64,000 nt of DNA from Microstegium vimineum (GCA_022036555.1 CM039133.1:8773894-8837893), one strand, 5' to 3'. Positions 1-9,974 are shown, counted from the first letter of the stretch. Numbers and translations: made by a program. The notes: a model not told the origin generated them from the sequence alone.

Positions 1-502
1 AGCAAACTTGTGGGCAAATCATCTCCATCGTTAGTTGTGGAAGTGGGAACACAAATATCTTGTAGTACTATTGATGTGGAAAAAGAAAGAAAAAAACATG
101 TCCTTCACTATCAGCCACCATCCATTTTTTGAGAATCGTTCAAAAACGGCAACCCCAAACTTTGCACGCATATGGTCGACAAGGGAGAACACAGTTTTTT
201 TGCCCTTGAGGGCATGTGTTCTTGGCACGTGGTCCGTTGGATTTGCATTAAAATGTGTGTGCACACATCTCAACACAGATTCACATTGAGATGTGTGCAC
301 ACACATCAGAATGCAAATCCAATGGACCACATGTCAAGAGCACATGTCCTGAAGGACATATTTTACTTTACCGACAAAGGAGGCCTTTGCAGCTCGGCGA
401 GGGCATGAGATGCAGGGAACGTCCTCGCATATCCATTTTAACCCCTCCAGTTCATACCTCTGTGCCGCCACAAGCAGGCTCCGAGCCATCGACAAGGAAG
501 TG
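1..502 (-). pseudogene. Truncated duplicate of the 3' end of MATH-BTB gene G1
   Basis: Bases 1-187 match 869-1045, and 383-502 match the last ~35 codons of G1 (about 1060-1180), with a few substitutions and small indels. The match stops abruptly after base ~498, where G1 continues into its BTB domain and this copy runs into AT-rich DNA. Only the C-terminal tail and 3' flank were copied, so no protein is expected. The flank matches that of G1, so the G1 C-terminal truncation predates this duplication. A MITE (188-372) interrupts the copy. The copy may extend left of the window. Confidence 0.8.
188..372. mobile_element. Foldback MITE with 9-10 bp target duplication (Mutator-like)
   Basis: The ancestral site is visible in the paralogous G1 flank as a single GACAAGGGAG. 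Here it occurs as GACAAGGGAG (178-187) and GACAAAGGAG (373-382) around a 185-bp insert. The two insert halves are near-perfect inverted repeats, for example TGGATTTGCATT near 238 against its reverse complement near 320. A 9-10 bp target duplication in a small foldback element points to the Mutator superfamily; the family is inferred from duplication size and shape only. Confidence 0.7.
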
Positions 503-868
503 TATATTTATAAATTAAGATATAGATATAGATATATACACTAGAGAAGAGAAGAAAAGAGATAGAGATAGTTTTATTATACTGTATTTGGTGAAGGATG
601 TGAAGGTACACTATTTTTTTTAAGGTGGTGAAGGTAGACTATAATCATTGGGTGCAAATGCACCCCACCAAAATAACGTAGAAACAGTAAATCAAATTAA
701 AATTTCACTATATATACATCTCAGGACATATGATTATGTTCCTAGCTACAATGTAAGTGCATCACCCTTAAATTACTCTAGCTTCGCCATTGATACTATA
801 CGCAGATCTTAAATGGCTCAACACTATACATATATATACACATATCACATAGTCGATTAACTTGTTGG
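503..868. other. AT-rich intergenic DNA, nothing recognised
   Basis: The stretch holds GATATA-type simple sequence and no coding-like frame. From about 869 it becomes the 3' flank of G1. Confidence 0.5.
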
Positions 869-1053
869 GCAAATCGTCCCCGTCGTTAGTTGTGGAAGTG
901 GGAACACAAATATCTTGTAGTACTATTGATGTGGAAAAAGAAAGAAAAAAAAACATGTCCTTTCACTATCAGCCACCATCCATGTTTTCTTTGAGAATCG
1001 TTCAAAAAGGGCAACCGCCAAACTTTGCACGCATCTGGTTGACAAGGGAGGTC

Positions 1054-2058
1054 TTAATTTGCAGCTCGGCGAGGGCATGAGATGTAGAGAACGTCCTCGC
1101 ATATCCATTTTAGCCCCTCCAGTTCATACTTCTGTGCCGCCGCAAGCAGGCTCCGAGCCATCGCCGTCTGGTCGTCGCCGGCGTCCATCTCAGGCAAGGT
1201 GTCGGTGTAGATGAAGTGGAGCAGAGCCTTCAACACCGTCGGCTCAATGTCATGGATCCTCAGTACGCCGGTCGTCGTCGTCGTCGCTGCCGCATCCTCC
1301 TCCTTGTGTTGTGGCTCGCCGAAGAGCTCCACCTTGAACACCGGCGAGCGCGCGGCGAGCACGCTCCGGTGCGCGGCAAATGCCTCCGCGCCCACCTGGA
1401 GCGTCACGTCCGCCCCAACACCGGTGGCGAGGAGGTCGCCGAGATGCCGGCGCAGGTCCGGCGGCGGTATGACTCCAGACGGTCTGCACGTCGTGGTGAC
1501 CAGCGTGACATCGCACCTCACGCTGAATCTGTTGTTGTCTTTCACGCAGGATAACGTCTCGAATCTCTGACTTTCCATGAACCGAGTCCAGTTCCAGGAT
1601 CCAATTACCATGCTTGCCAAGGTACGCACGCTGTCGTCTACCCTTGTCGAAGACGACGGCAGCGGCTGCCTGGCCTCGTCAAGCAAGCTGTACGTGGTTC
1701 GGACGACGACCATGGCGTCGTTGAGGTCCGCGCCGGCGCCAGCGCCGGGCGGTTCAAGACGGAGCCCGAAGCATATCCAGTCCGCAGTTTCATGGCAGAA
1801 ACCGTTAGTGGAGAACTGGATGCACCAGGAACACCTTCCGACGGTGAAGCTTTTTGACGGGAGAAGCCATGAACCGGCGGCGTGGAGTCTCTTGAATCCG
1901 GAGTAGTCCGTGACCGTGAGCACATGCGAACCAGTCGCCGTTGAGGCCGACAGGGTCGACGAGCTGCCGTAGGTGTTAGCGTCGGCGGCGGCGGACACCG
2001 GAGGCCCGGAGGTCGACGTTCCGGTGGCGTGCTCCACGCGTTGCCGCTTGCCGGCCAT
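1054..2058 (-). CDS. MATH-BTB protein (G1), open frame with truncated C-terminus
   Basis: This 334-residue protein is a predicted CUL3 E3 ligase adaptor: MATH (about residues 44-185) would bind the substrate and BTB (about 206-310) would bind CUL3 and dimerise. Visible marks are SHVLTVTDYS, FTVGRCSWCIQF and RCDVTLV for MATH, then PPPDLRRHLGDLL, GADVTLQVG, HRSVLAARSPVFKVELFG and LLHFIYTDTLPE for BTB. I chose the ATG at 2058 (MAGKRQ); the frame is open further upstream but only through a TA repeat giving alternating Ile-Tyr. G2 and G4 continue about 50-70 residues past LKxICE with a BACK-like helical region; here the frame leaves homology after CEDVL and ends in an unrelated tail. An acidic and threonine-rich insert (about 253-264) interrupts the BTB. 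It may be functional or early in decay. Confidence 0.8.
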   Translation of the reverse strand: MAGKRQRVEHATGTSTSGPPVSAAADANTYGSSSTLSASTATGSHVLTVTDYSGFKRLHAAGSWLLPSKSFTVGRCSWCIQFSTNGFCHETADWICFGLRLEPPGAGAGADLNDAMVVVRTTYSLLDEARQPLPSSSTRVDDSVRTLASMVIGSWNWTRFMESQRFETLSCVKDNNRFSVRCDVTLVTTTCRPSGVIPPPDLRRHLGDLLATGVGADVTLQVGAEAFAAHRSVLAARSPVFKVELFGEPQHKEEDAAATTTTTGVLRIHDIEPTVLKALLHFIYTDTLPEMDAGDDQTAMARSLLAAAQKYELEGLKWICEDVLYISCPRRAAN

Positions 2059-2190
2059 GTGGTATACGCGGAAGGTGTACTGCTGCGATACGAGTCTAAG
2101 TCTAGACAGCTGGACGGGCAGGCAATTTATGTGCGTATATGGATTGCTCAGCAAGCCTGCGAGTCGTATCCCGTACGTATTCCTCTCTCT

Positions 2191-2192
<2 letters not shown>

Positions 2193-2232
<40 letters not shown>
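2193..2232. repeat. (TA)20 microsatellite
   Basis: Perfect TA dinucleotide run 135 bp upstream of the G1 ATG. It extends the G1 frame upstream with meaningless Ile-Tyr codons and is likely length-polymorphic. Confidence 0.95.
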
Positions 2233-2237
<5 letters not shown>

Positions 2238-2402
2238 GACCGCATGCTATGAAAACCAACTAGCTACGCAAACTCTAATCAAATCTACACAATTCTAATC
2301 CGATGGTCTTAGATGGAGGTGGGACAATTAAGCACTTAAACCCTCTCACTAATTCAATCTTATTTATTTTTTCAACTCAACCCCCAATTCAACATCCGGT
2401 GC

Positions 2403-2627
2403 TACCTCTTCCCAGGCGCCGTCGTCGCCGCGACGTCCGATTTCGACGGCGGGCAGCTCGGGGTCGTCACGGGCGTCTTCAGGGCGCTGGATCTTGTCCG
2501 GTACGGCGGCGGCTACTATGCAGCTCCGGTCGCGAGCGGCGTGTCCCCCGGCGAACTGCGGCGCGTCAGGGAGCTAAGCCTTGGCCGCGCGCGGACGAAT
2601 AGATCGAATTGTGTTTTTTTTAACTAG
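2403..2627 (+). pseudogene. GC-rich orphan coding fragment, unrecognised
   Basis: A 74-codon open stretch ends at TAG 2625-2627 with no ATG at its start. It shows the GC-rich third positions of grass coding sequence, and the composition drops sharply to AT-rich at both ends. Recognisable stretches are YLFPGAVVAATSDFDGG, LGVVTGVFRALDL and SPGELRRVRELSLGRA. I do not recognise the family. It looks like the terminal coding part of some gene left by a rearrangement; it could also be chance GC-rich sequence. Confidence 0.35.
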
Positions 2628-3049
2628 GAAACTTGTTTTACAACGAGAGATGAAAACTATTAAGCGTTGTAATATATTTTTCTATAAATTTTAATTCTAT
2701 GATATGATTTATTTTACGGTGATCATGACATTCATAATATATACAACTTAATTTTGGTATGTATAAGTTACTATGGACAGGTGTTTTCAGTGGAGCACAT
2801 GCACCTGGACTGTATGATAATCTACCCAAAATTATTGTATTTCTTGTTTTGATTAGTTGGTCCATTAACTGAACCACGCCACAATAATAAGAACATATAT
2901 TAACCATGGATTGTGGAGTTCGTTCCCTAGGGGATTTGTCCACCTTACTTTCTCTCTTGATTTTTTGTCATATTTTTCCCATTTGAGATGGCAGCAAAGG
3001 ACTCCACTAGGAGGCAATATGTTGTCTTGTTATAGCGGGCTATGTCGTG
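2628..3049. other. AT-rich intergenic DNA, nothing recognised
   Basis: No coding signal or repeat boundary was found between the orphan fragment and the possible hAT-like insertion. Confidence 0.4.
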
Positions 3050-3825
3050 GAAGCACGATTTAGGCTCTGCTTGCTTGGGCTGTGACTTTAAAAAAAACAG
3101 TTGTGAGCTTAAACTTTAAGAAAAAACAGCTTTGGAAGCCATAAAGTTAAAGTCCATTTAGGTCAGCAGTTGTGGCTTTTAAAAACGTCATTTTCATTGA
3201 CAAGCGAGCCCCGTTTGTCATCCTCTCCTCCCTTCTTCCTGTACACACAGGGGATGGAGCCAACACATGGCAGGGCCTCGATGGTCCCATTTGCGCAGGG
3301 AGGACTTGACGGCCTCCCGTAGAGTAGGGGCTTGTCAGTCGCGCACGGGGAGGTGGCTCACCGACCACGCACGAGGAGGTGGGGAGCAGGGGTGGACACC
3401 CCGGCGCCACCGTGGGAGCTAGGCCAGAGGAGGGGCGGATGTGCCCGACATCACCGTGGGAGAATGAGAGGCCGAAGCAGGGGCAAAGGCGCCCACCACC
3501 GGTGCGGGGGGGGGGGGGGGGGGGACAGGCGCAGAGGAGCCGTCGCTAGTTCTGACCCAGCGATGTGAGCACGCCGCTTGGGAGAGAAAAACAGTTGCGA
3601 GGAACAAAAGAACGAACCGGTAATTACATAACCAGTGACATGTGGATAATTTTCCCCTCAAAAGCAACTGAAAGCAGATCAGGTAAGGTTGTTTTCAATT
3701 TTGTAGTAGAGCAAAAGCTGCTTTTGATCTAAAGTAATTGTGGCTTTTTACCCTTTTAGTTAGTTTTTGACTTTTACAAAAGCAGAAGTAAAATCAGGTT
3801 GAAAATCTAACCAAGGGAGCTTGAG
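3050..3825. mobile_element. Possible non-autonomous hAT-like element with 19-G run
   Basis: The left part carries GGCTCTGCTTGCTTGGG and AACAGTTGTGAGCTT-type sequence. The right part carries AAAGCAGAAG and related complements (AAAGCTGCTTTTG, AGCAACTGAAAGC), giving a loose inverted arrangement typical of hAT MITEs. The centre is GC-rich and includes an uninterrupted G run at 3506-3524. No exact target duplication was found, so both ends are approximate. Confidence 0.3.
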
Positions 3826-4004
3826 AAAGTAGATATTCATTGACGAGGCAAGTTAGTCTAGCAGGGCGAGTACGGGTGACGGTGGTAAGCACATCCACTC
3901 CTCATCTCGATCAACGGTGAGACAGCGCACGGCGCACTCCTACGTAGGAATCTTGTATTGAATGGAATGGAATTGTCTAATAAACCAAACAAACAATATA
4001 CATA

Positions 4005-4942
4005 CACTAGTACACAGTTGTACTATACATACGGTTCGGAACGCATTTCAACAGGTGTTTTCCGAATCGCCTATGGGAGAGGCTAGTAAACATGAGGCTT
4101 TTCTACTGGCGGTTGCTTGTGAACCGCTTGTAGAAATCGATTTCTACAGGCGGTTTTCTTAAGCAACCGTCTGTAGAAATATTTGTCCAAAAATCGGTTT
4201 TTAGAAATGGAAAAAAAGAATTAAATTCTGAGAGGGGCTGAGAAGCGAGCCGCAAGTCGTGTATTTTTTCCCGTAAAATTCGCGAACGTGCTCTGCCAGG
4301 GATTCGAACCAATTCGCGAACGCGCTCTGCCGGGGATTCAAACTTCAGCCTCGCGCGGTACCTCCTCTACAACTCCACCGATGACTCACTTATATTTAGA
4401 TTTCGTTTTACTTCCTCATATTCTATACTAACCCGAGTATAAATTGATTGTTTGAGCCACTAAACGAATTCAAATGAAAAAGTTGTAAGCTACAAAGTTT
4501 CATAACTTTTCAAGATTTACATCTTTCATGTAACAAGTTTTTCCATCCGAGGTCGCTTACAAAATTTTGAATTTCAAATTTGACACATTCGAACATATTT
4601 TTCGATGACAAAATTATTTCAAATGAAAAAGTTGCCAACTACAAAGTTTCATAACTTTTCGAAATCTACAACTTTCATGTAGACAGTGTTTACATCCGAG
4701 GTCGTTTACGAAAATCAAAAAAATCAGTGTCGAGACATTTTTAATGGCGGATTTCTTAAGCAAGCGCATGTAGAAATCGATTTCTACATGCGGTTCCTTG
4801 TGGCGGTTTTCCTAAGAATACCGCCTGTAAAAATCAATATCCAGTGGCGGTTCGTAACCGTTTTATTTCTACTGACGGTTGATAACGCAAATTGCTTGTG
4901 CTATTTTTTGGAGCACAGACAAAAACCGTTTTTGTACTAGTG
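4005..4942. mobile_element. Non-autonomous CACTA (En/Spm) element, TSD ATA
   Basis: The termini are CACTAGTACACAGTTG (from 4005) and, on the other strand, CACTAGTACAAAAACGG (ending 4942). ATA flanks both sides (4002-4004 and 4943-4945), the 3-bp duplication expected of CACTA elements. Subterminal zones (4090-4200 and 4740-4870) carry direct and inverted copies of CTGGCGGTT and TAGAAATCGATTTCTA, likely transposase-binding sites. At 938 bp it encodes nothing. It sits just downstream of G2. Confidence 0.85.
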
Positions 4943-5068
4943 ATATACACATCTTGAGTTGAATATTTCAGGTTCTAAACAATATGTTGCTAATTCCTAA
5001 CAATGTATTCCTACTTCAGTACTAATAACAATGACGCATCCTGCTTCAACTCCACGTTTTCCAATATT

Positions 5069-6181
5069 TCACCACCGTGCACGCAGCTCTTGGAGAAGAG
5101 AGGGACAAGTTCTTGCCAGATATTGGAAGTCTTCCCCTGCCACGAGCTCCTTGTTCTTGATCGAGGACTTGAGGACCTTGAAGCACGCCTCCTTAAGCTG
5201 ATGGCAGCCATGCTGCTCGGCGAGCACGAGCGTGGTCACCACCTTACTCGCGTCGACAAAGGTGCGGAGAAGAAACTCGCAGATCGATTTCAGCCTGTCG
5301 ATGCCGAACCGGTCCGCTGCCACGAGCAGATGCTGAGTCATCACCGTCCTCTCACCGTCGTCGATGTCCGGCAATGAGTCGGTGTAGATGAAGTGGAGCA
5401 GGGCCCTGAACACGCTCGGCTCGACGCCATTGATGCTCACACGATCCGCGTCCTTCTCCTTGTACTGTGTCCCGCCGAAGAATTCGGCCTTGAACACCGG
5501 CGAGCGCGCGGCGAGCACGTTCTTGTGTACCCGGAACAACTCGCCGCCGACCTCCAGCGTCACGTCCGCCCCGTCCTCGCTGGCGAGGAGGTCGCCGAGA
5601 TGCCGGCGCAGGTCCGGCGGCGGCGGCGCCGCCGCGACCGCTGACACTGACAGTACTGTGACGTCGCATCTTACGTGGAACTCGTCGTCTTTTACATGGG
5701 AGGATTCGAACTCCTTCCTCTTCATGAACCTTGCGTGGCTCCATGACTGGCCGATGATCGAGAAGGTCCACACACCACCACATGGTACGGTGAGAGACGG
5801 CGCCGGACCTCCGCCGACGTCGAGCAGACTGAACGTGGCCCGTACCATGATGGCCTCTCTCCCCATCGTCGGGGCACGGTGTTCGAGGCGTAGGGCGAAG
5901 GAGATCCAGTCGGCGGTGTCGTTGGTGAGACCGTTGGGGAAGTACGCGATGCACCAGGTGTGGCCGCCGACGACGAACGGGCATGATTTCAGGCGCCTGG
6001 CGACGCCGAGGGTGCCACTGATTTTGGAGTAGCCCTCGACCTTGAGCACGTGCCACCCGATCGCTGCCTCGCTGAGCATGGTCGACGACGATACGCTGCC
6101 GTCGTGGTTGTCGGTACTCTGCCCACGCCGTCGTCGTGGACGACGACGATACACTGCCCACGCCGGCGGAGGCCTCGCCAT
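5069..6181 (-). CDS. MATH-BTB protein (G2), apparently intact
   Basis: This 370-residue protein is the best-preserved member of the cluster. MATH spans about residues 43-174 (WHVLKVEGYSK, FVVGGHTWCIAYFPNG, RCDVTVL), BTB about 196-300 (PPPDLRRHLGDLL, GADVTLEVGGELF, LLHFIYTDSLPD), and a BACK-like C-terminal helical region about 305-366 ends TCPSLLQELRARW. By family knowledge it would recruit substrates to CUL3-RBX1 in cytosol or nucleus. I keep the first ATG (6181) because the GSVSSS segment before MATH aligns with GSTS segments in G3 and G5; the alternative ATG at 6079 leaves only nine residues before MATH but would give a TATA-like TATATA (about 6212-6218) a more usual distance. No frameshift or stop was seen. 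Confidence 0.88.
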   Translation of the reverse strand: MARPPPAWAVYRRRPRRRRGQSTDNHDGSVSSSTMLSEAAIGWHVLKVEGYSKISGTLGVARRLKSCPFVVGGHTWCIAYFPNGLTNDTADWISFALRLEHRAPTMGREAIMVRATFSLLDVGGGPAPSLTVPCGGVWTFSIIGQSWSHARFMKRKEFESSHVKDDEFHVRCDVTVLSVSAVAAAPPPPDLRRHLGDLLASEDGADVTLEVGGELFRVHKNVLAARSPVFKAEFFGGTQYKEKDADRVSINGVEPSVFRALLHFIYTDSLPDIDDGERTVMTQHLLVAADRFGIDRLKSICEFLLRTFVDASKVVTTLVLAEQHGCHQLKEACFKVLKSSIKNKELVAGEDFQYLARTCPSLLQELRARW

Positions 6182-6478
6182 TATTGCGGCTAGAGCTTGG
6201 TACGATGTATGTATATATTACTACTCCGTATTATTTATTATAATCCGATGCCATGTAGAAAAGCGACGGAGAGACCTGCCGGTATTTTTTTTATATACAA
6301 TTACAGATACAGATTTTTTTAGATAATGGATAAAAATATCCGACCTCTACATCCAGAGATGTACACATCCAATTATTACAGACTCATACGACACACACAA
6401 GAAAAAAAAGCAGACCAAAGTTTGACAAATAAAACACACATCTCTAGAGCAAATGATAAACAATGCTTCCACCATTGA
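6182..6478 (-). promoter_or_regulatory. Upstream region of G2 with TATA-like motif
   Basis: TATATA lies at about 6212-6218 and the region is AT-rich. It ends at the solo LTR that begins at 6479, so the LTR is within 300 bp of the G2 start and could influence it. No other element was recognised. Confidence 0.35.
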
Positions 6479-7752
6479 TGTTGGATACCTAGAAATAGGG
6501 TACCCAATTTATTGTACTTCGCAAAAACAAAATCATCCCCGAGAGCTCCTCCGCCTCGCCCGAGCCAGGGTGACGTCATCCCTCCCGAGGACTCGCCGCC
6601 TTAACCAAACCAAAAGGGCAGTACTCCCTCGGAGGGTCTTCCGCCTCGTCCGAGCAGGGTTGACGTCATCCGTGACCACATCTACCCTCGTGGGCTTCTA
6701 GCCCGAAAGGACTAAGGCAACGACACTTCATCGAGGCTCCTCCGCCTCGTCCGAGCGGAGGCGACGTCATTCGTAATGTCATCCGCCCTCGGGGGCTTCC
6801 CCGCTCGAACCGGCTAAGGCAATAACACTCCCTCGGAGGATCTTCCGCCCTGTCCGAGCCTGGATGACGTCATCCGTGATGCCGCCCACCCTCGGAGGCT
6901 CTTCCGCCTCGTCCGAGCCGGGGTAATGTCATCCGTGACGTCACCTGACCTCGGAGGCTTCCCCGATCCATGGTGCACTTTAGCCCGTAGTCAAAAGGTC
7001 TACAGTACAGACTCGTCCTTGGGGATGGGGGTTACAGGCATGGAACGCCATGCCTTTCCCTGTAGAATCCTTGCGGTACAAGCTCTAGTACTACCGATCG
7101 ACGTCCACCCTCCCTCCGACGGACAGTTGAACAGGGATTAAGGTGTATTTGTCCCTGTATGACGGAACGTAGGGGTACCGAGCCCTGTTCTGTCAACCTC
7201 TGTCCATGCCCAAATATGGCAATAGCAACACCCCTGAGTACAAAGCATGTGGCTACAGTTGCATCAAGGACGAGCAGGATCCACGGCGTGCCAAAAGGCG
7301 AAGCCTTCCACGGGAAGGAAGGGGAACAGAAGCCAGGAGCGTCCCCCAAGTCAACTGCCTATACCAGGCCCATGTTCACTCTCTCTCTCTACTATACTCC
7401 CCCATGTCTTCCTACGTATAAAGGGGGGAATGGATCTCCAACCACCGGGCTCTCGACTCTCTGAACTCATTTCACACACACTCATACTCGCATCCACGCG
7501 AACTCTCACAACGAACCTCGAACCTCATACGCACGAGACCTGGCAATCTGCTTCCCTCTCTCACCAAAGCTTGTAGCTCCCCTCGGCGAGCTCTCCGCGC
7601 TCGGTAACACGACTCAGCAGCAAACTGGACGTAGGGTGTTCGTGCCCGAACCAGTATAAATCTTGTGTTCTTCGGACGTAACCATCCGATCTTCGACACG
7701 CTTAGAAATTTACTCATTGGCCGTGTAGACCCCGCTATTTTAGACACCGACA
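6479..7752 (+). mobile_element. Solo LTR, likely Ty3/gypsy type
   Basis: The segment starts TGTTGGATACC and ends CACCGACA, giving imperfect 6-bp inverted ends (TGTTGG and CCGACA). It contains a plus-strand promoter-like TATAAAGGGG near 7418 followed by a pyrimidine-rich leader. No primer-binding site, polypurine tract or internal coding region adjoins it, so it reads as a solo LTR. The flanks (ATTGA and AGTGC) do not match, so either the ends are off by some bases or recombination between elements removed the duplication. Confidence 0.55.
6541..6960 (+). repeat. Degenerate ~90-100 bp tandem repeat with TGACGTCA cores
   Basis: About five imperfect units share CTTCCGCCTCGTCCGAGC followed by TGACGTCAT or a variant. 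The cores lie near 6571, 6661, 6762, 6865 and 6936. TGACG and TGACGTCA are known binding sites of plant TGA-type bZIP factors, so this looks like an LTR enhancer array; binding is inferred. Confidence 0.7.
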
Positions 7753-7896
7753 AGTGCGAGTCGTGTTCCTTTTCCTGTGCCGATTACAATACAGTCTCTC
7801 ATCTTTATCAAAACAAATGACACAATATTGATCGGAAAAAAAGAGAAAGGACACAGGCCATGTTTCAGTAGGTGAAATTGCTCTTTTCTATATTTA
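7753..7896. other. Short intergenic spacer, nothing recognised
   Basis: Sequence between the solo LTR end and a MITE. No retroelement internal region follows the LTR. Confidence 0.4.
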
Positions 7897-8134
7897 GCGC
7901 ATGATTGGATCTATTAGCACTAAAAATTTGCATCTAAAATTATTGAATATATATGGATTCAAACAGACATGATACAAAGCTGCTAAACATTAATTAATTT
8001 CATTAGTTGATTTGAATTGATATATAGGTGTTAATAGTTTATATACACTTTTCAACTTACATACTACCCAAAACAAACTATTAGCTATTAAAAATTAGCT
8101 AGCTAAAATTGCTAAAAACGATTGAGATCATGTG
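7897..8134. mobile_element. hAT-type MITE (probable)
   Basis: The left end GCGCATGATTGGATC and the complement of the right end CACATGATCTCAATCG are imperfect inverted repeats. Inside them, TTAGCACTAAAA and its complements TAGCTAAAATTGC and TGCTAAAAA follow the pattern of abundant grass hAT MITEs. Ends are approximate. Confidence 0.4.
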
Positions 8135-8628
8135 TAGACGAAGTAGTGGAGCCAAATCTTAAGTTTGAGCCACGATCATTGCCCCAAATAGAGCCACTAA
8201 TCGGCATATATATCATTGCTAGTTCAAGCCACGACCCGACGATGATATGCTAGTATCATTTCTTGGCTTTTCACCCTGTAGCTGCAACAAGTTATCACTA
8301 CGAGTTCATTATTGACCCGGTAATGTCAACATAAGCACCTTTCTTGCTCCTTCGCCGTTCTACAAGCAACCTCTCTCGATCTCCATGCGAAGCTTTAACC
8401 GATAATTACTTATTATATCCCCTTTATTTAAGGTGGGAAACTAGCAATCTTTTTAAGTTGTAGCATTATCTTCCCTTCTAATAATGCTTAATTAGTTTTA
8501 TAATTGATGAAACAAAAAATATTTTTTAAGGTCATAACAAAAAAATAGATTACGATCGAATAAAATTATAGATCCAATAGAAAATACGACAGGTTCTAAC
8601 TTTTTTTTCTCCTTATTACACACATAAG
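8135..8628. other. AT-rich intergenic DNA, nothing recognised
   Basis: No coding frame or clear repeat was found between the two MITEs downstream of G3. Confidence 0.4.
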
Positions 8629-8743
8629 GTCTTGTTTAGATGCACAAGTATTGACTTCAAACCACATGAATTGTTATGTATATTAGTTTAAATACACTTC
8701 AATACATGTAAGTTAAATGAAATACATACGCATTCAAACAAGG
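8629..8743. mobile_element. Small foldback MITE at the G3 3' end
   Basis: GGTCTTGTTTAGATGC at the left and GCATTCAAACAAGG at the right are inverted, and most of the 115 bp folds back. It lies 10 bp from the G3 stop codon, so it probably forms part of that gene's 3' untranslated region. Confidence 0.55.
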
Positions 8744-8752
8744 TATAACAGA

Positions 8753-9779
8753 TCACAGGCCCCGCTTAGCAAGAAACTCGTTGAGAAGCGAAGGGCAACT
8801 TCGCGACAGATAGCTGTAGTCGTCATACCCCAACGCCTCGAAATTGTCACGAGACTTGAGGAACTTTAAGCACGCCTTCTTGAGGCGAAGGCAACCAAGC
8901 TGCTCAGCTAGCACAAGCGTAGTCGCCACTACTCTTGCGTTAACAAAGGTGCACAGCTTGTTCTCACAAATCACTTTCAATCTCTGAACATCATATCGGT
9001 CCGTGGCGACAAGGAGATGCTGAGCCATGACCATCTCGTCACCGTCGTCGTCGTCTATCTCATCCGGCAACGAGTCGGTGTAGATGAAGTGCAGCATGGC
9101 CTTGAACACCCTCGCATGGATCCCAAGGATGTGCACACGCGCCATGCCGGCCTGCTTCTCCTCCGCCTCCACCATGCCGCCGAAGAACTCCGCCATGAAC
9201 ACCGGCGACCGCTGCTGGCAAGGATCCTGCCCAGATGCCGTTGCAGGTCCGGCTCCGGCGGCGGAGGCGACACGTCGCGTGTCTCCGTGAAGACGGTGAC
9301 ATCGCACCTGATGCTGAAGCAATCTGCTACGCGGTAGAGTAAATCCAAGGTCTGACTTCTGATGAATTGCGAGTAGTTCCATTGCCTATAACCTGTGGTC
9401 GCGATCACGAAGTGACATAGGCCTGACTCACGTCTGTACCTCGGCGACGGCGGCGGCGCCCCGTCCTTGTCGAGTAGGCTCAACGTGATACTTGCCTTGA
9501 TGGCGCCGCCGCAGACGACGGCGGCCGCTGATGGAGCCACGAGGTGGAGACCGAAGCATACCCACCCGCTGATGTAGCCGCAGGGGAAGTATTGGATGCG
9601 CCAGCTGTGGCCTCCGACGCAGAACGCGGTGGCCTCGACGGCCGTGGCAACGGCGGTGGTCGCCTTGTAATGTGAGTACCCTTCCACCTTGAACACGTGC
9701 CACCTATCGCTGTCTCTACAGAGACCATGGACGTGCTGCCGCCGCCGCTCAATGACATGAGTCGCCCACGACGATGCAT
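8753..9779 (-). pseudogene. MATH-BTB pseudogene (G3) with frameshift and internal deletion
   Basis: Three reading frames carry one MATH-BTB gene. The N-terminus (SLSGGGSTSMVSVETAIGG) is open to about 9698, where one missing base shifts into the MATH frame (FKVEGYSHY, FCVGGHSWRIQYFPCG, RCDVTVF, PDLQRHLGRILASS). Near 9213-9220 the sequence jumps from RILASS directly to RSPVFMAEFFGG in another frame, skipping about 25 residues (the start of the BTB fold) that the paralogues have. The rest is preserved: LHFIYTDSLPDE, RLKVICENKL, RLKKACLKFL and SCPSLLNEFLAKRGL. The deleted part holds the BTB dimer and CUL3 surface, so a functional adaptor is unlikely. Confidence 0.85.
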
Positions 9780-9917
9780 GTTTGCTAGCTAGGTTTTTGC
9801 TATATGAATCTGTATGTGGTCAAACATGCCGATTTTTTCCTAAAAAAAGGAAGGAGAAAAGATAAATTCTAATTCTAGTCCGTTATGTTTTTAGGGAGTA
9901 TAACAAATCGAATCAAT

Positions 9918-9960
9918 TAGATATGCCAAGTCTAAATGTCAAACTGTTGGAGTTGCTCAT
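9918..9960 (-). repeat. Inverted terminal fragment of the neighbouring MITE
   Basis: About 42 bp is the near-exact reverse complement of the first part of the MITE starting at 9975 (GAGCAACTCCAACAG and onward). With it, the sequence can form a long hairpin with a loop of about 15 nt. It is an orphan end of the same family in opposite orientation. Confidence 0.7.
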
Positions 9961-9974
9961 TTGTCATTGTGTTA

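Noticed and set aside
2059..2259. Upstream extension of the G1 frame (67 codons)
   Set aside because: It runs through the TA microsatellite as Ile-Tyr repeats, and the MATH-BTB relatives start near MAGKRQ; kept as non-coding leader.
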